Shown here: positions 1 to 12,000 of the stretch, in pieces
How positions within the stretch are numbered: the stretch's first letter is position 1
Layout: each line of letters starts with the position of its first letter
Notes under the pieces: generated by a model
What the model was told of the DNA's origin: nothing
The model's input: the letters and a program-made list of their open reading frames with translations, nothing else
Databases searched by the model: none
DNA from: a virus
DNA length: 21,479 bases
Strand: one strand, 5' to 3'
Virus record (IMG/VR): IMGVR_UViG_3300040807_000840
Location: 1-21,479 of that record
Program-made: the position numbers and the translations under genes

Positions 1-3000
1 ATGATTCATTAATGCCTGCGCCATTTGGATCTAAGAACAGTTCAAACATACGTGCTACTTTTTCTAACCACGCATCTGGAACTGCTGTTTGTCCACCTAC
101 TGTGCCAGCACCCATAATTCGTACACCATTAACTGTAAGTTCACGTTTGAAGAAATCACTACCATTGCCAGTAACATTACTGATTGCACCGTTGTTGTAT
201 TCTGCATCTGCTGGATTGCCAGGAATTTCGTCTGTGCCAGGAATTTCGGGTGTTCCTGCTACAAAATCAGTTGCATCAATTCTTACACCATTCTTATAAA
301 GATTGTAGACTATACCTTCTTCTAACGGTGCTCTAAGTTCTACAGCAATAGTAGATCCGTCAGATACAAAAACTTCATCTTCAAAAGTGTTTTCATAAAC
401 GTCCCATGCATCAGTAAACCATGGCTGACTATCCCATCCGCTTGAACCTCCAAAATCAAAACTCTTTACTTCTACTCCGCCATAGTCAATACCCGTCATT
501 AACTGATTAAGCTCTTTGCCAAACATGTTATCAGTCGGATTGTATGCAAATTTAATTCTGTCAGCTGCTTCTAAAAATTCTAAAGGCTTGTAGTATTCAA
601 TTCTAATAACACTATTACCTGTAGGAGCATTATTAAATGTTAATCTTCCTTTATTTTTTGTATATTGATCAATTATTTCTCTGTTAGAAACTTGATAAGT
701 GCTTTTTAACATTTCTTGGTCGTCTACAAAAACTTTAACCTTATTCTTACGAACATCAATAGGCCATTTTAAATCAAAAATTGTATCAACACCAGATGCA
801 GTAAATGTTTCTGATACTGCTAAATCTTCAATAAAATATTCTCCAGAAACTCTATCAAATTTTACTTTAATACTAGGAGTTCTTACAAGACTTTTTCCTA
901 ATATAGCAAATGCTGTTGCTGGTGTACCGTCTTCAGTTTGTGCACCTTCAAGTGTAATTTTAGGAGGATTAATAAATCTTCCGCCAGGATTACGAACTTT
1001 AATAGCAGTAACTTTTCCGTATCCAATAAAGGCTTCAGCAGTTGCACCTGAATTACTAGAATCTTCTATTATAACTTTGGGCGGGAATATATAACCTGAA
1101 CCTGGATTTTTTATTTTGATTTCTGAAAGTTCTGCTCCAAGATTGTCAGCAAAATATTTTCTAGGATATTCTTGTAAAATATTATCAACTTGTAGCAATG
1201 CGCCATCAAAAACGGTTGTTTTGATTGTTTCAATTTGTTGTGTAGTAGTATTATAAAACGGCGCTGCATCAAAATCTGTTACAACAGAATTTGTTGGATC
1301 AGTTTTATCATAGGATGCAACAAATTCTCTTATATTTGTCTTATAAGGCTTTACTTCTTTAACATAATTTTCAAAGTACTCTAAGTTGTCTTTCTTAAAT
1401 GTTGCAGGTTGATCTAACTCACCTAATTTATGATTAATTTTTATAAAACTAGTTTTAAATGCCCAATCAAGTAGTGGTTGTTCTGCTACAACGTATCTTA
1501 AACTACTTAAAAATAATTGGTTGTATTCAACTGCTAGTTCATTTATAAAAATATCATCTCTTAGTGCTTCAAAAATAATTCTTAATTCTTTTGCCGGATT
1601 TGTGTCGTAAAGAGTGCTATCAAAACTTCTATTATCATATCCTACTGTTGACTGTTGTATATTATAAAGATTAGAAGTGAATTGAATAGTACCGTTTTCA
1701 CGACCAATAGTTTCATAATCTACAGTATAATCTTCATTATCAGTAGTGCCTATTCTCTTAAGTAATAACCAGCCTGAACTTCCAATTGATTTAATTTTTA
1801 TTATAGAATTAAATTCTGGTTCTAATTCTTGTAATTCATAACTTTCATCAATTTCATAATTTATTTTTGTAAACTGATTATATCCTGGTGCATACCAATC
1901 TATATAATTCCAATATTTTGGAACATCATAACCTTGGGTAGATGTTCTAAACCATGTTTTGTCAATTTCATTATATCCGTAAATGCTCCAAAGATTCTTT
2001 GCAGTAGAATCTGCATTTACTAACACACCGAATCTTCTTACACTTATTGTTGTTTGATTTGTATAATTTTTTCCTGTGTTAGTAACTTCTGCAGATATTA
2101 CACTTCCTAAGTTATTAATTTGTAATTTTATTTCTGCATCAACGCCAGATCCATTTATATTAATAGTTGGAACTGTTTTATAGCCTCTGCCTGGAGATTC
2201 TATTTCAACTCTAACAAGCTCACCATTAGATATAATAGGTATTAATTTAGCAGGGCTTAAATTGTTTGTGCTTACATATTGCAATTCTTCTACAGTGTCT
2301 ACAGAAAGATCATACTTAGAAGATATTAATGTAGGAGCAAGATCGGTTTCAAACAATCGAGCTGTGTTATAATCATCTACTATTAATAAATCTTTAAATA
2401 TTATATTAATTCGTTCTATTGTTTGTTTTAGAGCTTCTATTCTATTAACAAACATAGACTGTCTAGGCATATTTAAAATGCCATACTTCTGAGTTTCTGG
2501 TAATTTAATATCGGGTACAGGTCTATTATTAGTATCAAATCCTATTAAACTGTCAAACCACTTTCTTTCAATGTCTACATCTAATTTAGAATTTGCATCG
2601 CCGTCGGCGATTAATTTGAATTCTTTATGAAGATTAGAATCCTTTGTAGCTTGCGATTTATATTTAATATTCAATACTAAATCGTCACCACTTAAAATAT
2701 TTTCAAAATTATTTAGAACTATTCTGTCTGCACCTAAAAACGAAATATACCTATAACCATTTTCTCTTGGTCTTTCAATTAAATTTACTATTTCAAAAAT
2801 ACTTAAATTTCTATTTTCTATATCAGGAACTGTTCTTTTAGATTCTACCCAATAGTAATATTTTGTTGAAAAGATTTGAGACACTTCATCATAAATTAAT
2901 TTTGTACTGTATTTTGTATCTCCGTATAAAGACTGTCCGCTAATTCCTAGTTTAATGCCTTCTTCTGTGTCAGCAAGATTACTCCATTGGCTTGGAAGAT

Positions 3001-6000
3001 AATCGCTTTCTATCCACTCGTATACATTAATACTAGCACCTTCCGTTAATACTGACCAATTATTTTTTTGTTCAAAAATATTACCTTGATAAGGATACTT
3101 AAATCTAGCAGTGCTAATATTCCACCAAACTTGTCCTACATGTTCGTCAAACCATGTTTGATTTGGATCATATTCTCTATCTGATGCTGTGCCAACATTA
3201 TAAAATGCTGGATCGGTTTGAGTTTTAAACGTTATTTCTTGTTCTGCCGGACCTGCAATTTTACCTTGTATTGGATCAATATAATCAATATAACTTATTA
3301 TCCTATTAGTAGTTTTGTTATAAACAAATGCTCCTTCAATTAAATCTAAATTTACAGGGTTGACAATTTCTTTATATAGATTCCATGCTAATTTTGTTTT
3401 TGGTTTTCTATAATCTACAAACATGCCTTTAGAGTCGTTACTGTTATAGAACGGCATACCGACATATACGTGATTGTCTTTTGCAAGTAATCGTTTGCCA
3501 AATTCTATTGTTGCATTATCAAATCTAAATTTTTCACTGTAGGTATAAGAATTATTTAAATTTTCGTATACGTATATTACACCAGAGTCAATTTTAATAT
3601 TTCTAAATGCAGTAAACTCTAGATCAAAAGTTGTAGATTGGTTATCAAATGTAGTAGGTATAGTTTGATCACCATTTAAACTTGTTACTGCTAAGTTTTC
3701 ATTAGTAAATGCAATTTGATAACCAAAATTTTCTGCTACTTCGTCTGCAGGACTATAAATTGTTTGACTTAATTCAAATTCTCCGTTTACTTGTGTATAA
3801 ATTAAAACTGCACCTTGACCATATTTTCGAGAATCATCTGAAGGGACACTAACGGCAATTTGTCTACCGTCTGGTTTAATTACTACACTTTGCGCCCAGT
3901 TTGTTCTATCAATATACAAATCAGGTGTTGCATCTAAATTTTGTGTTCTAGAACCAGTTTCTGAAGTTACTATATTTCCTTCGCTATCTGTGTATATCCA
4001 TCCGTCTCCATCTTTTAAAAATTTATCTAAGTCATGATCTTTTAAATCATAGCCACTTATTGGAGCAGATATTGTTTGGTATAATTTATATTTGTTGTTT
4101 TCTTTTCTATAAATTGCTAATCGTTTGTTACTTGTACTATCAGTCGATTCTAGTTTTACAGTAACAACTAAAACTTCTCCGTTTTTACTTACATCAAAAT
4201 TTTCACTAAATTCAATAATGTTTGTAGCAGGATCAAACACATCTTCGTTAAAGAATGCATTGTTAGTAAGATTTGGCAAATAACCTAAATAATCAAAATT
4301 ATTATCAGTTACTTCCCAATAAGTATCACTAAATTCTGTTCCTGTTGCGATATTTGTTTTTGCAACATAAAAACTATTATCTTTAAGAACTATTGAATTT
4401 ATTTCATAAGGGAAAGAATTGTCCCACTCCCCTCTATAATTGTCATCAACACCGTATCTCCAACTAATATTTGTCCAAACTATAGGATCAAGAATATTCA
4501 ATTGCGAACTATCGTCGGTGTCTTTATTTGCTCTATAATATTTGTCTTTGTAAATTACTACATCACCTTCATTATAAGATGTAGCTTGATAATCCTTTTT
4601 AAATACATCTGTAGTTTCTGGACCAGTTACAAAAATTTCAATACTGCCAGGATCTGAACGTGTAGTAGGATCTAAGTCGCCTTTACTACCGACAAGTAGT
4701 ACATAGGTATTTCCTTGTTTTCTAATTTTAACTTCGTCACCAAATTGTCTATTTGCAAACTTATATTGACTTGTGAGCATATAATCAAACTCATAAACAG
4801 CATTAGGTTGTCTCCTATAAATTACAACTGCGCCTTCATTGTCTAATCCACTCGATGTTCCTCTTTGATCAGCAGGTATGTTATAAACTTGAGTCCAATT
4901 TTTATTTAAATTATAAGGTGGACTTGCTGGAATTGAAATGCCGCCTTCGATTGTTTCATCATAGAAGTAATATTCTCCATCAAATATTTCAGGAGTAGAT
5001 ACTACATCAAATGGCGTATCTTTTTGGAAAACTAATAAATCTCCTACGAGATTAGTACCTAAAGCAATATCGTTACTTGGATCATCGATTGTACCCATTA
5101 CACGATCAACATCACCAGGTCCTCGAGCATCTTCATTCGCCTTTCTGCGAACCTGGAACCTACCAATATTATTCAGCTGATTCCAACTTCCGCTTAAAAC
5201 TTTTAAATAAACTCTTACAGAATTAAATTGCTTTTTATAAAAAACAACTTCTGCTGTACTTGTACTAGTGCTAGTAAGGGCTAAACCTCCTGAACCGTCT
5301 CTAGGAATTTGTACATCTTCAATAATATCTCCTACAACTGGCTCATATGGATTTCCTAAAAAGTCAAATTCTGTAAATTCAAAGTCAATATATCCGTCCC
5401 AGATATCATAAATTTGCTGAGACCCATTCATTTGATCAAGGTCAAAACCAGTAGATTCTAAATTTATTCCAGTATTTTCTGAGTCAAAAAATGTAAATTG
5501 TAGAGTTTTATTATCAGCACTACCTTGAGAATCAAATGCACTTATACTGGTTAAATAATCTTGGAAAGATTTACCAACTCTAACAACCCATAAGTTACTT
5601 AATTCTGGGCCGCTGTCACCATCATAACTTAAATTAGAAATATAACTTACACGATTTTTTTCTAATACAAATTCACCTATATTACCAACTGTATCCTGAA
5701 TGTTATAATACACAAATGGCCTGTCTGCATCGTCATTTTCTGCAGGACGTACATCTGCATAAACTAAACCTCGGCCTATATCTAAATACCTGCCATTATT
5801 AGCATACTCGAATCCAGTTTCTATATACCAAAAACCGCCAATATCTGGTGATGTTGAATATGTTGATTCTTGTGTATAAAATCCTATAAAGTTTCCAGTA
5901 CTTTGTACAAAAATTTCATCAGTAACATTAAAAATACCGTTGATATTTTTTAGATACAGTACTGCAGAATCTCTATAACTAGCAACATAAAATACTTCAC

Positions 6001-9000
6001 CTGAGCCAGTATCACTTTCGATTGTATCGCCTACCTCAGGCAAACTTACAAAAGTATCAATATAAACAATTGCATCAATTTTTTCAACAATTTCGTGTTC
6101 TTGTGTAATAAATTCTTTTGTAATTTCTGGTATTTGATCGTCAAATGGCAAATAGTTATCTAGTGTTGGATATGCATAACTACGCTGGTTCCAAGATAAA
6201 TTAACTTTATCTCCAGAAGCACCGTCTATTCTACCTTTAGTTGCAAGATACATATCTAATGGAGCTCTTACTAGTATATGATCAATACCATTTGTAGGTA
6301 ACCCAAATTTACCTGCAACTAACAATTGCAAACTTGTACTATCAGATGTATCAGAAGAAACAAGATTAATATAACTATCAAACGTACTAAATGTTTGTGT
6401 ACCTACTTCAGGATTAACTGTAGTATTAGCTTTCCAAAAACTTTCTCTAAACTTAACAATATCATGTTTACTATACTCTACAGTAGGATCAAAATTTCCT
6501 AAAAATTTTGTTTTTATTCCTGACATGTTTGGTATGCCAATAGCAAGATATTCACCGTCTTCACTTACATCTATGCTTGATCCAAAGTTTTCAAAAGAGT
6601 CTTGGTAACTATTTTTTGTTTCTGTAAAATCAATTACCTGTTGTAAAATTAAATTAGCATTTTCTTTTGATCTTCTATATACATAAATTTTACCTGTTTC
6701 ATCGCCAGAAGCAGAAACAAACAAATTATTATTATCATCAGTTACAGTCATTACGCCTGTAAAATTTTGAATAGTACTATCCCAATCAGAAGGATTATTA
6801 TATGTTTCTAAATATGAATAAACACTGTTGTTTTTTAAAACTGCCCAATTATTAGTGTTGTCATAATTGTCTATCCAGACTTTTTGCTCATTGTATAATT
6901 TTTCATTAACAATATCATTTAAATTAGTAGTATCATCAAGACGCACTTCTCTGAGTTTAGAAACTGCAAATGATTGTTCTAAGAAACCTAAAATATCATT
7001 TTCTATCGGAACTTTTATTTTTGCAATATTTAAATTAATATCTACAATTTTATAAAACCCATTAAGTTCGAATTCTTGTGCTCCGCGAACTGCAATTAAA
7101 TCGCCAATAGACAGCGTATTATCTAGCCATTTGTCCATAGACAACTCATAAATTAATTCGCCGGCATCATTTAAAGTATTTGCTTCTGTAAGTTCTGTTG
7201 CGTTTAAATTTGTGTCAATATGCTGATAAACAGTCCAGTTTTCATTTTCTTGATTTGTGAGATGTAAATAGCCGCCTAGTCTAAATACATTAACATTACC
7301 TAAAGCTAAATCATCTATAGTGTAAGATTCAAAATCTATATCGTCTTCGCTAACATATCCAGAAGATTTTATGTATTCTTTACTTTGAGACAATACTGGA
7401 AAAACTGAACTAGTATATTCCTGTGGACGATCTAACAAATCTGAAGGTAACACTCTAAAGATATTATCAAATTGCTCTGCAGGAAGATTATCTACAAATT
7501 CTACAGGCTGCGGACTAGATATCATTTTCTTTTCTTCGAGGTTTAACTCAATTTGTTGAATACTTTCTGAAGAACCGTATATACCTGATCGTACAGCCCA
7601 TTCTTCAAAATATTCTAAACTTTCCTCGCCAGACGCAGTTAAAGGAGCAAACAATTTTGAAAGACTGTTTTTTGTACCTTTTTCTTGGATATAGCCTTTA
7701 TAGAACTTTAGTTGACTTACATCGTCGACTATTAAATTACTTAGGTAATCTCTTTTTTGGAAGCCAATTAATCTAGATGCTAAATTGTGCAGAGATTGAT
7801 CAAAACTAGAAGTATTTGTATCGTAAAAATCGTTAAATTGATTTATTCTATAATCAAAATTTGTTAATAAATCCGGTACTGGTTTTTCATTTAGTTTGTA
7901 CCATTGATTATAATCTACACTTGTTGATCCCTGTATATTTTCTTTAGCAACATAATAATATTCTTTAAATTTTATAAGATCACCAATTTTGTAATCTTTA
8001 TAATTTTCAAAATCTTTAACTATAGCATTATCATACAAAAATCCTGGGATATTTAAGCCGCCATTCCAGTCTTCTGATCTATAACCATTAACTTTAATTC
8101 TTTGTTGTCTATAACCAGAAGCTGGGTGATAAATTACATCATTAAATATTGTTGTGTTAGATAGAACAACAACATGTTCTTTTTGTACAATAGGTAAAGA
8201 TGCTCCATATAATCCAAAGTCTGTATCTTTTATTTCTAATCCAAAACTATTATCTTCTCTTACTACACTGTTAAAGTTTCTATCAAGTGTTTGACCATTA
8301 CTTGAAACAATACTAGTATTATAAAAAGAATCAAATACATCATCTACAACTGAATAATTTGATTTAAAGAATAGTTTATTTGCAGCAGGACTTAAACTAA
8401 TAATTGTTCCATTAGCCCATCCTTGTGTAGTCCAGAACATAAATTCTTTTGTTACAGATACCCAATCATTTACTGTTTCGTCAGTTACGTCATCAAAAAC
8501 AAATCCTTGAGTAGTTAAATAGTTTCCGTAACCAGTAAGAAAATCTACTACTTCTTGAATACTTGTAAGTATAGATCCGTATGGTAATTTTTCTACTTTA
8601 TTGTTGTTAAAGTTTTTGTAAAACTCAGCTGTTCTACCTCCAATTGAAGGTAATGCAGGTAATTTAGCTAGGAAATCTGTTTCAAATATTCCTCCGCTTG
8701 TAAAATCTTGTGTTGCTCTATAATAAGTGTTTAGATGAAAAACTACCTGTCCCTTTTTGTATGGAGTTTGTTCGCTCCATTCTGAAAATTGTTCACTTAT
8801 TCCGCCAACCGATAAAATATAACTTGTTGATCCTACTAATGGTTTATAGTATTGGAAAAATGGTATTTTTGGATTATAACCCGTTACCTTAAATCCTGCA
8901 GGTGTTTTTTCAATAACTACACCACTATATACAAAGTTGTCTATAGGAGAACTTACATTATAAACTAAATTATAATTTTCTTGTGGTACAAAAATGCCCG

Positions 9001-12000
9001 TGGATCCTTTGTCCTGATTAGGAGACTTGCTTTCAAGAATAAGATTTAATTTTTGTTTATCACTAAATCCTCCTAATCTAAATGATAAATTTGTTTCTAA
9101 TGCAGTAACTTCATTTTGATAATCGCTATATACTGTTAATATATCACTTGCTAAAAGATTGTAAATGTAATTTACAAGTCCACAAGTTGTATTTCTAATA
9201 TTATCTGCATATGTATTTGGAAATACAATGTCTTTATTTCTAAAGAATGTGCCTGAATCTTTATATATGTTTTGCCCTGCAAGGTTCTTTGTAAATCTTG
9301 ATAAATCAAATCCTTTTGCTATTGTCTCTGCTGGATTAATTAGTAGCATAGACTTTAATAATGCAAAAGGATAATCGGAACTTTTCCTCCAAGCAGTTTC
9401 TATTGGAGAATAATCGCCAAATGCATAAGATTTAGAAGCATATCTTTGAACAAATCCTTTAACATAATTTATGTTTACTGGCGGTAATAGTTTACCTGTT
9501 TGATCTACTGGTATAAAAGATCTTAGATTTAGACGTTTGAATCTTTCGTCAATTCTACTATTATTAGGATCTGCTATTCTGCCATTTTCTAAATCTTCCC
9601 ATAGTACTAGGTTGTTACTTGTATATGGTGCAGGACCGTAAACATCGTTCCACCATGTAGGTTTATTTCTAAATCCTAACATTTCCCACGGATTTGTGTG
9701 AGGACGATCTGTATCAAATGCTTGATTATAAATCCCTCTCCAGAAACCTGGCAAAACTTTGCCATCTGGATTATTAGATTCACTATAATTAAATGTAAAC
9801 CCATTATTTCTATCATAAAATGAGTTTGAAGAATAATCTGCTGCAATGTTGGCTTGCCATCTAGTAAAATCTGTCAACAATAAGTTATTTTGTTTTTCTA
9901 AAGTATTTTGATATCCTCTAAAATCGCCACCTGTAAAATTAAAAATATCAAACTCATTGTCGTCATATGAAATTTTAATATTACTAAAAATTCTTTTCTC
10001 AAATTCAATAATTAAACTGTCTCTAAAATCTTTGTAACATGCAATTTGACTTCCGTCATGTCCTCTAATAAATGCAAAACCGATTGGGTATTCATCATAA
10101 TCTTCTGGATTAGAATCTTTAGAGTAGTTAGCATTAGTTTCAGGCAAATAAAATTTTGTATTTAATCCCTTAAACCACACTGCCTGAGAAGCACCATTTC
10201 CTCCATTGTTACTGTCTGCTGTTTCAGCAGCATTTTTTGATGTATATACTGGATAGGTCCATCCGAACGAATTTTTTAATTGACCTACTTCTACTTCTCC
10301 GTATATTTTAAAAGGACCTGAAATTGTTAAAGATGTTTCATCTATACCGGTGTCATCTATAAAGACTTCCGGATACCAAGATGGATACAATCCTAATTTA
10401 CTAGGTGTAGGAGCAATAAAACTTCCATCTGTATTATTGTATTCGTATATTTCAATTGTGTCGCCATTTTCTTTTGCTGCAATGATCTCTATAAAGCCAT
10501 CTTCATTAAAATTATAGTCTCTACCATGTACAAGTATTTTGTTATTAAGATAAACAGTGATTGCTTTTTCTGACAATGTTGACATTGAAAATGCAGTTGT
10601 TAAAGGAAATAAATTTATTTCTTTATCAATCACATTATATTCTATTCTATTTGCATCGCCATAAGCAAGCATATCGCTAAAATAAAACGGTTGAGAATCT
10701 GCTTTGTCTTTGTTTATTTCTTTTAATATTTTATCTACGTGAGCTTTGGGAGTACCGTCAAATCCTAATGAACTTGCAGTATCTACAAATATTTTTTTTG
10801 TTTTGTTGTATTCTAATGCTGAATATTCAACAGCTTTTATCAAATTGTATTTTTTATTTGTTAAATGGTAAATTGCATTAGCTAAACCTGCTTCGTGTTT
10901 AACAAATCTTTTGCCAAACTGACTTATATTACCTAAATCTCTAAGATTGCTTGTACCAGGATATGTGCCTGTAAATGATTGAAGATCTTCAATCATGCTA
11001 TCTACATGATCATAAACTTCGCCTAATGTAAATTGATTGATATCTTCATTAAGTGGATTTCTTTCTAAAGAAATAGGTAATTCATAATATCCGTTTTGAT
11101 TTTTATCAGCCGAGCTATGTAATTTTAATTTTAAATAATCTCCTACTGTTAAGTCGTTTACAAATGATACTAAAACCTTATTTTCTGTTTTAACAATATT
11201 ATAATCTGTATTTTTTAATTGTAGTTTATTATTAACATATACTTTGATTTTTAAATCTTCTAATAAATGAGGTTTATTGTAAACATCAACAGCAAAATTA
11301 TTTGTTAAGTTATCAGTAACTTCAATATCTCTAATAACATATTGTGTAAATCTACTTGGAGTAGAATTCCAACCATTTACATATTTAAAAGTTGTTCTAT
11401 CAGAATATTTTCTTAAATTTGATGTAGACGTAGGAACTTCAATTAAATCTTCATCGTTTTGATAAGAAAATACATCTGTAAGCAAATTAAATTCAAAAAG
11501 AATATCGCCTGTATTTTCTATATTTCTATATTGTAACGCAAATCCTAATTCGTTATCTACTGTTCCTGTGCCTTCTTTGTAACTAAAAATTTTAGTGCCA
11601 CTAAATGTGGAACTTTCAAAAATAGTTGTATTACTATATTCATTTCCTTGTGGACAACATAAATCAAATAAAGGTGGTTGATTGACTGCTAATTTTTCTT
11701 GTGCAGCAATCCACATATTTTTATGATAATGAAAAGTTTTTCCTGAATATACTTCACCTAGTTTTACAAATACGTTTTCTAAATCTAACGGAGTAGAATC
11801 CGCAGTTTCTACAAGATTGATAATTCTTTCAGTACCAATAGTTATAAATTTAACTTCATAAATTTTACCGCTAACTAATTGATCGGTATCAGCTCTGAAT
11901 AGAACTCTCATACCTTGTGCTAGTTCTACTCCATCAATAATATATCCTTGCGATCCTTGTATAGTACTAAACACATCAGTTGTAAAATTATCTAATAAGT

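Larger units (their letters stand above)
3362..6763 (-). other. Probable seven-bladed FG-GAP-type beta-propeller with insertions
   Basis: Residues 2249-3381 hold seven segments of the form '(N)FG-x-S/V-x-V-x(4-6)-x-L-A-V-(G)-P ... G-x-V-x-I/V-Y', as in integrin-alpha FG-GAP blades. Approximate blades: 1, 2249-2295 (LFVSASGDETGKIYVYRR); 2, 2305-2330 (ENFGSSIDVSEDGEYLAIGI) resuming at ~2890-2913 (NEGAVVIYRRQ); 3, 2920-2962 (RQFGDEVKI, YVLLVGSKG, GSIEIF); 4, 3101-3148; 5, 3203-3252 (GRQIAVSVP, GAVLIYTQ); 6, 3259-3329 (DSGVIYVYE); 7, 3333-3381 (EFGKRLLAKDNHVYVGMP). About 560 residues are inserted in blade 2 and ~130, with CBM-like modules 4 and 5, between blades 3 and 4. Blade borders are by eye. 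Confidence 0.55.

Noticed and set aside
699-1094. Plus-strand open frame of 131 codons, and similar ones at 12..299, 12672..12905 and 14606..14968
   Set aside because: They lie antisense to clearly coding frames, have no ribosome binding site or recognisable protein, and fit shadow frames of a TTA-poor coding strand.
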